From a virus, in the IMG/VR virus record IMGVR_UViG_3300029319_003744, positions 1 through 37,774 of that record: DNA of 37,774 nt; one strand, 5' to 3'. Position numbers and translations under genes: made by a program. Under the pieces are notes generated by a model, which had not been told where the DNA came from, ran no database searches, and saw only the letters and a list, made by a program, of their open reading frames with translations. Numbering within the stretch: the stretch's first letter is position 1; every line of letters starts with the position of its first letter. This document shows, piece after piece, positions 30,738-37,453 of this stretch.

Positions 30738-30896
30738 ATGAAATACATATGTCCACATAGTAGAAAGTGGCAACTGGTAGAATGGTACGTCAAATACTTT
30801 AATACGTCTAAAAGAGATGGTAACTCTAAGACAAAGAAACAACTCTATGCTATATGGTATAGAGAGAAAGAGAGAAACGTCTATGAAAAAAGATAA
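30738..30896 (+). CDS. 52-residue basic protein
   Basis: ATG at 30738 to TAA at 30894-30896. MKYICPHSRKWQLVEWYVKY, then a Lys/Arg-rich second half. Aromatic- and base-rich. GAGAGGATAGCTAT precedes the ATG as ribosome-binding sequence. It overlaps the next gene start by 14 bases. No family recognised. Confidence 0.55.
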   Translation: MKYICPHSRKWQLVEWYVKYFNTSKRDGNSKTKKQLYAIWYREKERNVYEKR

Positions 30897-31140
30897 GATT
30901 GTAGAAGCTGAACTTAATAATCTATTAATATGGGTAATGGCTGTTAAACATAGTAAGAAAGACTATCTAAGTTCTCATATTAGACATAAAGATAAAGAGA
31001 AAGAGATGTTTGGAGAAAATCAACCTATATGTTCTCAAAGAGAGTATAAGAAATGTTGCGACCCAATAATTAATAAGATGTGTGGTTCTATAGAAGCTCT
31101 CACAGAGATAGAAGAAGAGATAAAGAAAAGAGCTGAGTAA
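30883..31140 (+). CDS. 85-residue helical protein
   Basis: Start taken at ATG 30883 (MKKDKIVEAELNNLLIWVMA), because the longer frame from 30817 only repeats the neighbour's DNA in another frame. A GAGAGAAACG-type site is upstream. Middle contains KEKEMFGENQPICSQREYKK with two Cys and a Cys-Cys pair (KKCCDP). C-terminus is a charged helix EALTEIEEEIKKRAE. Stop overlaps the next ATG (TAATG). No family recognised. Confidence 0.55.
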   Translation: MKKDKIVEAELNNLLIWVMAVKHSKKDYLSSHIRHKDKEKEMFGENQPICSQREYKKCCDPIINKMCGSIEALTEIEEEIKKRAE

Positions 31141-31373
31141 TGAAAGAGAAGATAGACCCTAGAATAACTAATCTAATAAAAGCATACGAGAAGACTTTAG
31201 ACAATATAGATCTGGATATAGAGAGAACTAAAGAACAGATAGAGAAAGAAATGAAGCTAGAAAAAGCAATGGGTAGAGAATCCAGAGTATCTTTAGGATG
31301 GGTAGAAGCCTTAGAGTATGTATTAGTTTTAACTAAAAGAGAAAGAACACAAGGAGAAAAGATAATATGCTAG
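31140..31373 (+). CDS. 77-residue coiled-coil protein
   Basis: ATG at 31140 shares a base with the preceding TAA (TAATG), so translation is coupled. Sequence MKEKIDPRITNLIKAYEKTL, then DIERTKEQIEKEMKLEKAMG: a long charged helix, followed by ALEYVLVLTKRERTQ. No enzymatic motif. Confidence 0.6.
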   Translation: MKEKIDPRITNLIKAYEKTLDNIDLDIERTKEQIEKEMKLEKAMGRESRVSLGWVEALEYVLVLTKRERTQGEKIIC

Positions 31374-31519
31374 AATCAATTAAGCATCTACTAGGACTAT
31401 GTGGAGAGCCACATGGTCTAGCACATATGCTATACGCATTAGGTGGTCTACTAGGTACAATATGCTATGGCATGATCAAGAGAGTATTATGGTGGATAGA
31501 AGATAACGTATGGATATAA
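31367..31519 (+). CDS. 50-residue membrane protein
   Basis: ATG at 31367 has AAGGAG ten bases upstream and overlaps the previous stop by 7 bases; TAA at 31517-31519. MLESIKHLLGLCGEPHGLAH, then MLYALGGLLGTICYGMIKRV with a hydrophobic segment (residues about 22-41), ending LWWIEDNVWI. LGLCGEPH followed by a membrane helix is a recurring pattern I associate with small phage proteins. Function unknown. Confidence 0.6.
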   Translation: MLESIKHLLGLCGEPHGLAHMLYALGGLLGTICYGMIKRVLWWIEDNVWI

Positions 31520-31645
31520 AAAGATTTATAAAGAATTACCTACAGAGAGAGGTAGTAGTATAGATGAAAAACAAGCAACCAAGAATATTATCGAGAGGAG
31601 TATGCCTATGAGATAGTATTCTACAATCAAAAGGAAGGAGAATAT

Positions 31646-32818
31646 ATGTGTGGTATATTTGGTTATGCAAAGCAGAGTAATGCACAGACAGACCAACAGA
31701 TGGAGACCATAAACGTAGTTCTAAAGAATCTAGCTAGAGAATCAGAAGTCAGAGGTACAGATTCTACTGGTATAGCAGTTATTAACGAGAATAAGAATCC
31801 TCAGGTATTCAAGTCTCTAAAGAAAGCTAGTAATCTAGTTAAGAACAGACACTATGGAAAGATTCAAGAGCATATTGACAAAGAGACAGCGATAGTTCTA
31901 GGTCATACTAGATACGCTACTCATGGTACAGTATCTCTAAAGAATGCTCATCCATTTAGTTTTAACTCTATCATTGGTACTCACAATGGTGTAATATACA
32001 ACCATGAGGATGTCTCAGCATCTCTTAAGAGAGTGTATGAGGTAGACTCACAAGCTGTGTTTGCTCTATTTGACCAGAATAGTAACTTACAAGAATGTCT
32101 AGATAAAATGTATGGAGACTACGCATTAGCATGGAATAAAGATAACAAGAACACCTTGTATCTATTGAGAGAAAAAGGTAGACCATGCCACTACGTATAC
32201 TGGAGTGAAGCTAGAGTTATGTTCTACGCATCTACTAAAGAGATACTAGAACAAGCTATACAGAAAAGCACTATGAGTAAACGTATAGACAAGCATACGA
32301 TTGAAGTATATAATCACTTGCTAGATCTATATACGTCTGAGATACATACACTAGATGTGGATAAGTTATACACATTTGATACACATAAGTTTACAGACGA
32401 GTTAGTATACGAGACTAAAGACTATATCACAAACTCTATATCATATAACTACGTAAATAGTAGAAGTGCCTGGAATTATGGTGGCTATGGTAGCTATGGA
32501 TATAACACTTGCGATGTAGATGATTATATGCTAGACGAGATTAGTTGTGATGGATGCAATGAGAAGACTCAGTACATGGATATAATCTACAACGAAGATA
32601 CTAAAGAGTATGTATGCTATGATTGTGAATACAAAGAGAATCCAAAACTAAACGTAGACGAAGCTTATATGGAAGGTATAGAGTGTGGCGACTGCAAGTC
32701 TTACGATGACAACATATATAAAGTCAAAGACAATTATATATGTGAAGATTGTTATGTCAAGGGAGACTTATTTAGAGAGGAGGGTTATGAAGATGGACAG
32801 CAAGCTTTTCTCTCATAA
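31646..32818 (+). CDS. Class II glutamine amidotransferase fused to Zn-binding modules
   Basis: 390 residues. N-terminal nucleophile domain: MCGIFGY with catalytic Cys2, GTDSTGIA (37-44), GHTRYATHGT (86-95, Arg and His of the glutamine pocket), THNGVIYN (112-119; N114, G115) and D134 in EVDSQAVF, all key residues of GlmS/PurF-type domains. It should release ammonia from glutamine or transfer a gamma-glutamyl group. No synthase domain follows. Instead, residues 301-369 hold two CxxC pairs twice (C301/C304/C324/C327 and C347/C350/C366/C369), treble-clef or LIM-like. The downstream amidoligase shares this type of module, so they probably work together. Strong AAGGAAGGAG site. Confidence 0.9.
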   Translation: MCGIFGYAKQSNAQTDQQMETINVVLKNLARESEVRGTDSTGIAVINENKNPQVFKSLKKASNLVKNRHYGKIQEHIDKETAIVLGHTRYATHGTVSLKNAHPFSFNSIIGTHNGVIYNHEDVSASLKRVYEVDSQAVFALFDQNSNLQECLDKMYGDYALAWNKDNKNTLYLLREKGRPCHYVYWSEARVMFYASTKEILEQAIQKSTMSKRIDKHTIEVYNHLLDLYTSEIHTLDVDKLYTFDTHKFTDELVYETKDYITNSISYNYVNSRSAWNYGGYGSYGYNTCDVDDYMLDEISCDGCNEKTQYMDIIYNEDTKEYVCYDCEYKENPKLNVDEAYMEGIECGDCKSYDDNIYKVKDNYICEDCYVKGDLFREEGYEDGQQAFLS

Positions 32819-33104
32819 GAAGGTAGCTATGATAGTTGGTATAGAAGATAGTATTAGATACCGTACTAAACTACAAGCTATGAAGAAGCTATACAAGAAA
32901 GCTAAGAACAATCCATTTACAGATACAGAATCGTTTGATAGTTACATGAAGTTCATAGCTAACAAGATCAGAGAAGGTACAAGCGTAGAAGTTCAATCAG
33001 TAGAGCCAGAGGAGATATTCGATACATTGAAGAAGATAGGTTGGCTTAGAGAGAGAAGCTACGCTAGTTTCTATATGATTACTACTAACAAAGCAATAGC
33101 TTAG
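32793..33104 (+). CDS. 103-residue protein between amidotransferase and amidoligase
   Basis: Start taken at ATG 32793 (AGGAGG nine bases upstream; ATG at 32787 is the alternative); the longer frame from 32685 reads the amidotransferase tail in another frame. Sequence MDSKLFSHKKVAMIVGIEDS, helical middle (LQAMKKLYKKAKNNPFTDTE) and ends with KIGWLRERSYASFYMITTNK. Overlaps the amidotransferase by 26 bases, suggesting coupled synthesis. No recognised family; a partner protein of the amidotransferase/amidoligase pair is possible by position. Confidence 0.6.
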   Translation: MDSKLFSHKKVAMIVGIEDSIRYRTKLQAMKKLYKKAKNNPFTDTESFDSYMKFIANKIREGTSVEVQSVEPEEIFDTLKKIGWLRERSYASFYMITTNKAIA

Positions 33105-33113
33105 GAGGTATGT

Positions 33114-34445
33114 ATGCCAGGTAGAATAAATACTAGAAGGATAGAAACCTTTGAATGTGATTGCTGTAGCGATACATATACAAAGACTAGTATCGAAGCT
33201 AGAAAGCAAGAGAGAGAAGGTACCTTAGAGCATTCTATAAGACAAGCAATGGGCGTTGATGTATACGACCAACCACGTTGGTCTATAATATGTAATGTCT
33301 GTTACAATGATGTTATAGAAACATGCTATGATTGCTCTTCTCAGTTAGAGAGAGGTGGTACAAATACTTTCTACTCTGAAGATGGAGATTCATTCTGTGA
33401 AGATTGTTACTATGAACATTATGGACATTGCGATGATTGTGGAGAAGAATGTCATAGAGACTATATGATATACAGAGAAAGCAGAGAAGAGACATACTGT
33501 GAGAACTGCGATCCTGGAGATGGAGATGATGTAGACCTATGGAGTTTCAATAGAACAAATAAGATAGAGTCTACAATACCAGAGGCAGAATCACGTAGGT
33601 TTGTAGGTATTGAGATAGAGTGTTTAGTTGACGATTCAGAATGGTGGAATTATCATGATGGTTATCCAGAGACATTCAGAGCTGTTAGTGATAGTTCTAT
33701 AGAAAGAGGAGGAGAAGAAAGTGCAGTAGAGTTTGTACATAGAGCACCGATACAAGGTAGAAGACTCAAGAGGTCTATAGTTTCTATGTGCGATTATCTA
33801 TCAGATAACAACTTCTTTGTTAATAGAAGCTGTGGTCTACACGTACACGTTGATGCTGCAGATATGGGTTACAGAGACCTTAAGTGGACTTTACTACTAG
33901 GTAAGTCTATTCAAGATATTATCTATAAGATGATGCCAATGTCTAGACGAGATGGTAGATGGGCTAAGAGAATACCTATGAGTAGAGAGAGTATACTTAA
34001 TATCTGTGATGACCATGACTTTGTAGACTCATGGTACTCAGCCTGGGGTGTAGAGCCTAGCTACGAGAAGTACAATCACTCTAGATATTGTGGTATGAAT
34101 ATGCACTCTAGGATTATCAATGGCTCTATTGAGTTTAGGTATCACTCTGGTACTATCAATAGAAACAAGATAATAAACTGGATTACTATATGCCAAGCGA
34201 TAGTAGATACTGGTAGACTTCTAGGTATGTATGGAGAGACTAAACATATTACTAATATTCCACAAGAGTATCAGTATATAAAGATATTAGCTAACCAGAT
34301 CTCTGATAGAAACCTAACCTATGGAGAGTTTTGTAAGTATCTTAGATTACCTCTTGAGGTAAAGCAATACGCTAGAAAGAGACTAACTAAGTTCTACAGC
34401 TCTGACTACAGAGAAGACTACGAGACTATGCATTTCTACGTATAA
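33114..34445 (+). CDS. Amidoligase (glutamine-synthetase-like COOH-NH2 ligase) with N-terminal Zn modules
   Basis: 443 residues. Residues 1-140 are Zn-binding: pairs at C15/C18, C60/C63, C71/C74, C95/C98, C106/C109, C129/C132 (treble-clef or LIM-like). Residues 162-375 match Amidoligase_2 motifs: VGIEIEC (164-170), DSS (193-195), VEF (205-207), SCGLHVHVD (239-247), CGMNMHS (326-332) and GSIEFRYHSGT (337-347). Families with this fold are predicted to use ATP to join carboxyl and amine groups, forming peptide or amide bonds. AGGAGG upstream of ATG. Together with the class II amidotransferase it suggests ammonia- or peptide-linked modification of an unknown target. Confidence 0.88.
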   Translation: MPGRINTRRIETFECDCCSDTYTKTSIEARKQEREGTLEHSIRQAMGVDVYDQPRWSIICNVCYNDVIETCYDCSSQLERGGTNTFYSEDGDSFCEDCYYEHYGHCDDCGEECHRDYMIYRESREETYCENCDPGDGDDVDLWSFNRTNKIESTIPEAESRRFVGIEIECLVDDSEWWNYHDGYPETFRAVSDSSIERGGEESAVEFVHRAPIQGRRLKRSIVSMCDYLSDNNFFVNRSCGLHVHVDAADMGYRDLKWTLLLGKSIQDIIYKMMPMSRRDGRWAKRIPMSRESILNICDDHDFVDSWYSAWGVEPSYEKYNHSRYCGMNMHSRIINGSIEFRYHSGTINRNKIINWITICQAIVDTGRLLGMYGETKHITNIPQEYQYIKILANQISDRNLTYGEFCKYLRLPLEVKQYARKRLTKFYSSDYREDYETMHFYV

Positions 34446-34455
34446 CAGAAAGGAG

Positions 34456-34665
34456 GTGTCTATCAAGACATTTGAAACACTAGATAGATTATATGAATCT
34501 ATAGAGGATTTAGCAAATATATTCTATAAAGAAAATAATTTATCTAAAACACCAGATGGAAAATTACTTCTCCTTCTCAATCAGACTCTTAATAAAGATG
34601 TTAATAAGTCTATTAAAAAAGTTATAGATACTTATACAGAATTAAAGAACATTAGAGAAGAGTAG
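34456..34665 (+). CDS. 69-residue helical protein with unusual start
   Basis: The frame contains no ATG or TTG. GTG at 34456 overlaps the AGGAGGTG Shine-Dalgarno sequence itself, leaving no spacing; an AUC at 34462 lies 5 bases after AGGAGG, the normal distance. So AUC (67 residues) may be the real start. Product is one long helix with a charged front: SIKTFETLDRLYESIEDLAN, LLLLNQTLNKDVNKSIKKVI and TYTELKNIREE. It is the last gene of the amidotransferase/amidoligase run. Its front IKTFETLD resembles the N-terminus of the annealing protein (SNIFETLDKID) at 35707, perhaps by chance. Confidence 0.6.
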   Translation: MSIKTFETLDRLYESIEDLANIFYKENNLSKTPDGKLLLLLNQTLNKDVNKSIKKVIDTYTELKNIREE

Positions 34666-34720
34666 TAATATAAATATATAAGTATATAATTATATATATA
34701 TAGACCCAACCATTGTCTAC

Positions 34721-34749
34721 AATATACGGAGTTTAGTAAAGTTTGTCAA
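34721..34749 (-). promoter_or_regulatory. Leftward (antisense) promoter candidate
   Basis: Minus-strand TTGACA (34749-34744), 17 bases, TATATT (34726-34721): same consensus as the operon promoters. It points into the end of the amidotransferase/amidoligase operon and no leftward gene is present, so transcription would be antisense to the 69-residue gene and amidoligase. Confidence 0.65.
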
Positions 34750-34762
34750 GGAAAAAAATATC

Positions 34763-34791
34763 TTGATATGAAATATTTTTCTTTTTATATT
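34763..34791 (+). promoter_or_regulatory. Rightward promoter for recombination genes
   Basis: TTGATA (34763-34768), 17 bases, TATATT (34786-34791), followed by a short leader with AAAGGA before the nuclease ATG at 34815. Back to back with the antisense promoter; -35 boxes are 13 bases apart. Confidence 0.75.
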
Positions 34792-34814
34792 GTAGGCATG
34801 AGAAAGGATAACAT

Positions 34815-35705
34815 ATGCCAGCTATAGGATTTAAATATCCAGAGGGAGATACTATAACATTTGAAGATGCTCTAGAGAATAATAAGCTAGACATTAATAG
34901 AATGGGTGTGTATCCTACAGCTCTAAGAGAGATGGCTAAACAGAGAGATCCAGATAGAAAACCATCTGTTACAGAGCTACTCAATGGCACTTGCCAATCC
35001 TACTTACAGAGAACTACAGAATATTATCTAGACCCACAAGACCTAGCATTTTCTCTAGCAGGTACTCTACATCATAATAAGTTAGAGAGTAACGCTGATG
35101 AGACAGATGCTGAGATAAATGTAGAGGGATTAGATATAACTGGTATTGTAGATTTGTATGACAGTCAGACAAAGTCTTTAATAGATTATAAGAATACTGG
35201 CTCTTACAAAGCTGCTCAAGTACTAGGTATGGAGTTCTTCTTAGAAGATGACCCTAGTGGTGCTGTTTATCTAAGAAGTGGTAAGTGGGGAAAGAAAGGC
35301 TCTCCAAAGAAAGTAAAGAGATTCTGGTCTAATCCAGAGAAAGCAGATTTTGGAGACTGGTCTTGGCAGATTAACATGTATAGATATATGTTAGAGTCTA
35401 CTGGAAAGCAAGTAGATAGCATGTATGTACAGATGACAGTTAGAGATGGTGGCATACTTGCAGCGAGAGACAGAGGTATAGACAGAAATATATATCTAGT
35501 TGAAGTGCCATACATACACAACGATCACTTACTAGAGTACTATAGAGACAAAAGAGATAGACTATTAGATGCTTTAGAGAGTAAGGTAACTCCAGAGAAG
35601 TGTAATGAAAGAGAAACGTGGGATGGTATGAAGTGTAAGAAGTATTGTGAAGTTAGACATCATTGTCCACACGTAGACAATCGAGACATACTAGAAGGGA
35701 AATAA
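34815..35705 (+). CDS. Cas4-like PD-(D/E)XK exonuclease with Fe-S cluster motif
   Basis: 296 residues. Restriction-nuclease-fold motifs: H86 in AGTLHHNKLE, D113 in ITGIVDLYDS, D124-x-K126 in LIDYKNTGS, and Q185 in WSWQINMYRYML, as in RecB/Cas4 enzymes. Four cysteines suited for a 4Fe-4S cluster: C60 (GTCQSYLQ) with C274, C278, C284 (KCKKYCEVRHHCPH); C263 is a fifth candidate. Such enzymes resect DNA ends for recombination. Directly followed by the Sak-type annealing protein and an SSB-like protein, making a recombination and repair set. Confidence 0.85.
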   Translation: MPAIGFKYPEGDTITFEDALENNKLDINRMGVYPTALREMAKQRDPDRKPSVTELLNGTCQSYLQRTTEYYLDPQDLAFSLAGTLHHNKLESNADETDAEINVEGLDITGIVDLYDSQTKSLIDYKNTGSYKAAQVLGMEFFLEDDPSGAVYLRSGKWGKKGSPKKVKRFWSNPEKADFGDWSWQINMYRYMLESTGKQVDSMYVQMTVRDGGILAARDRGIDRNIYLVEVPYIHNDHLLEYYRDKRDRLLDALESKVTPEKCNERETWDGMKCKKYCEVRHHCPHVDNRDILEGK

Positions 35706-35706
35706 T

Positions 35707-36276
35707 ATGAAAAGCAACATATTTGAAACATTAGATAAGATAGATGTCTCTACTCATACAGAGAAGAAAGGACAGTTCAACTATCTAAGTTGGGCATGGG
35801 CAGTAAGAGAGCTACTTAGAGTGGCTCCAGAGGCTACCTGGACTGTACATGAGTGGGGATTAGAGGGTAATAAACAACCCTATATGCAGACAGAAGCAGG
35901 GTGCTTTGTAAAAGTATCTGTCTCTGTAAACAATATTGTTAGAGAACAAGTTCATCCAGTTCTTGACAATAGAAACCAACCTATTAAAAAGCCAAACGCT
36001 TTCCAAGTAAATACATCTATACAAAGATGTCTAGCAAAAGCAATAGCTCTACATGGTTTAGGATTGTATATATTTGCTGGAGAAGATTTACCAGATACTA
36101 GGCTAGAGGATGATAGTGTAAGAACACTAACTGATCTAGCAGAGAAAACTGGAGATGCAGATATAATGCAGAAGATAGATGAGAGTATAGCTAGTGGTAA
36201 GATTAACAAAACTAATATAGCAGCTTATGAAGCTAGGCTACATAAATTAATAGACAACCCAAAGGAAGAAGGTTAA
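35707..36276 (+). CDS. Single-strand annealing protein, Sak (DUF1071) family
   Basis: 189 residues. Characteristic N-terminus KGQFNYLSWAWAVRELLRVA (YLSWAWA at about 26-32), strands with PYMQTEAGCFVKVSVSV, PVLDNRNQPI, and the family-defining VNTSIQRCLAKAIALHGLGL followed by YIFAGEDLPD. C-terminal 60 residues are a flexible charged tail. Annealing proteins of this family promote DNA recombination by pairing complementary strands. Gene begins one base after the nuclease stop region with GAAGGGAAATAAT before ATG. Confidence 0.88.
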   Translation: MKSNIFETLDKIDVSTHTEKKGQFNYLSWAWAVRELLRVAPEATWTVHEWGLEGNKQPYMQTEAGCFVKVSVSVNNIVREQVHPVLDNRNQPIKKPNAFQVNTSIQRCLAKAIALHGLGLYIFAGEDLPDTRLEDDSVRTLTDLAEKTGDADIMQKIDESIASGKINKTNIAAYEARLHKLIDNPKEEG

Positions 36277-36858
36277 ATGAGTAACGTAGATACAATACTA
36301 GATAAGAGTACATCTGAAGCATACTACGATCCATCTATGGATTTTTCTGGTCTAATGCCAGAAGGAATGTATAAGGCGTATGCTACGGATTTAGTAATTA
36401 AAGAGAACATAGTTATTAAGAATAAATATATATCTGATATATATGAAGTTAAGTTTGAGATAGCACCAGAGAACAAAGAGAACACTTACGAAGATAATGG
36501 TAATGAGATTAGTGGTAAGACTTTCGTAGGTAAAGAGGTACGCTCCAAAGGTTTTTTTAGATTTAAAAAACCAGATAAGACTACTCATCCTAACTTAGAA
36601 GAAAATAGTGGATCAAATAAATCTTATATGGAATTAATACAATCTTTTGGAGTGGTATCAGAGCCAGATAATGAGGGTAGATACTTCTTACCTAATGTAG
36701 ACGAGAGCGATGTCGTAGGTATGCCAGTTGAGATAGAGGTAAAGCATAACGAATGGACAAACAGTGAGGGAGAGAAAGTTAAGACTCCAAAAGCTGTAGC
36801 TATATTTAGATGGGAAGGTCAAGCTAAGAAAGATTTAACAGAAGATTTGCCTTTCTAG
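36277..36858 (+). CDS. Single-stranded DNA-binding protein-like (acidic tail DLTEDLPF)
   Basis: 193 residues, OB-fold-like strand pattern in the middle (MYKAYATDLVIKENIVIKNK, IYEVKFEIAPENKENTYE, GKTFVGKEVRSKGFFRFKKP, FLPNVDESDVVGMPVEIEVK) and a terminal DLTEDLPF, the acidic, Phe-ended tip used by SSB proteins to bind partner enzymes. Follows the annealing protein at once. Could also be classed as a DUF669-like protein; either way an ssDNA-binding role beside Sak is likely. Stop is followed by a strong hairpin. Confidence 0.75.
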   Translation: MSNVDTILDKSTSEAYYDPSMDFSGLMPEGMYKAYATDLVIKENIVIKNKYISDIYEVKFEIAPENKENTYEDNGNEISGKTFVGKEVRSKGFFRFKKPDKTTHPNLEENSGSNKSYMELIQSFGVVSEPDNEGRYFLPNVDESDVVGMPVEIEVKHNEWTNSEGEKVKTPKAVAIFRWEGQAKKDLTEDLPF

Positions 36859-36880
36859 TTGGTTGTTTGACTAGGGGAAC

Positions 36881-36908
36881 GGGGTGTGAGGCTCTCTTCT
36901 TGCACCCC
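36881..36908 (+). other. Hairpin after SSB-like gene
   Basis: GGGGTGTGAG (36881-36890), 8-base loop, CTTGCACCCC (36899-36908): ten pairs, two of them G-U or U-G. No U-run follows, so it may stabilise the upstream message or act as partial terminator. It lies between the SSB-like gene and a 27-residue membrane microprotein. Confidence 0.55.
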
Positions 36909-36922
36909 ACTTGGAGAAAATT

Positions 36923-37006
36923 ATGTATTACAAAAAATCATATTATAGCGTAGGGCATTTAATACTGCCTTTTCTTATACTTTGGTATTTAATACCAGCA
37001 ACGTAG
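36923..37006 (+). CDS. 27-residue membrane microprotein
   Basis: ATG at 36923 with GGAG six bases upstream; TAG at 37004-37006. MYYKKSYYSVGHLILPFLIL followed by WYLIPAT: a single hydrophobic segment preceded by a Lys-rich start. A good ribosome-binding site and exact fit between a hairpin and the next gene (which has its own TAGGAG site overlapping this stop) support a real gene. Function unknown. Confidence 0.5.
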   Translation: MYYKKSYYSVGHLILPFLILWYLIPAT

Positions 37007-37014
37007 GAGAATAT

Positions 37015-37206
37015 ATGGATACACACAATATTAATAGTGCTTTATCTACCGTAATGTCTTTAAATGGAATAAAAGATATAAAGAAAGTAAACATCAAGAG
37101 ATCTTCAGAAACTGGAGAGCACTACATAAATTTTACAGACCAATCTGATAGACAGTTTACACTTAAGGTAGATATACACCATGAGGAGATGATAAGAGAT
37201 GAATAG
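37015..37206 (+). CDS. 63-residue unknown protein
   Basis: Start at ATG 37015 with AGGAG six bases upstream, preferred over a longer frame from 36982 that reads into the microprotein. MDTHNINSALSTVMSLNGIK, DIKKVNIKRSSETGEHYINF, TDQSDRQFTLKVDIHHEEMI: helix then a small beta sheet. No recognised family. Confidence 0.6.
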   Translation: MDTHNINSALSTVMSLNGIKDIKKVNIKRSSETGEHYINFTDQSDRQFTLKVDIHHEEMIRDE

Positions 37207-37453
37207 AATAACTATGGCAGAAGCATCAGAGATAAATCCAGATAATATATTAGATATAGAATCTTTGATGATAGAAAAAGGTAGTAGTACTACCAATGAC
37301 GATATAAGGAACTTTATAAAATTTATATGCACCAAAGCCGAAGAAAGAGGATTGGTAGTTAGAAGAAAGGATAGAGATAATGGAAGTAGCGAAGTGGGTG
37401 GAGATAGAAGAGGAGATGTCAAATCTGATGGGATGGGATCAGGCGATAGATGA
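37199..37453 (+). CDS. 84-residue unknown protein, 3' part overlaps next gene
   Basis: ATG at 37199 with GAGGAG ten bases upstream; overlaps the previous stop by 8 bases. First 60 residues are protein-like (EASEINPDNILDIESLMIEK, then DDIRNFIKFICTKAEERGLV), but the last 24 are Gly/Asp/Arg/Ser-rich because they read the DNA of the next gene in another frame (74-base overlap). The overlap may be genuine, or a frameshift near 37380 may have lengthened it. Confidence 0.5.
   Translation: MNRITMAEASEINPDNILDIESLMIEKGSSTTNDDIRNFIKFICTKAEERGLVVRRKDRDNGSSEVGGDRRGDVKSDGMGSGDR

Noticed and set aside
31510-31610. Two tiny frames of 17 and 15 codons (starting near 31510 and 31564)
   Set aside because: Very short, poor ribosome-binding sites and no protein-like character; treated as the spacer before the amidotransferase gene.
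34733-34990. 85-codon minus-strand frame opposite the nuclease start
   Set aside because: Lies antisense to a well-supported gene, no ribosome-binding site and no domain; treated as a shadow.
36881-36908. SSB hairpin considered as intrinsic terminator
   Set aside because: Stem is strong but no U-tract follows, and the next genes on the same strand have ribosome-binding sites directly after it.
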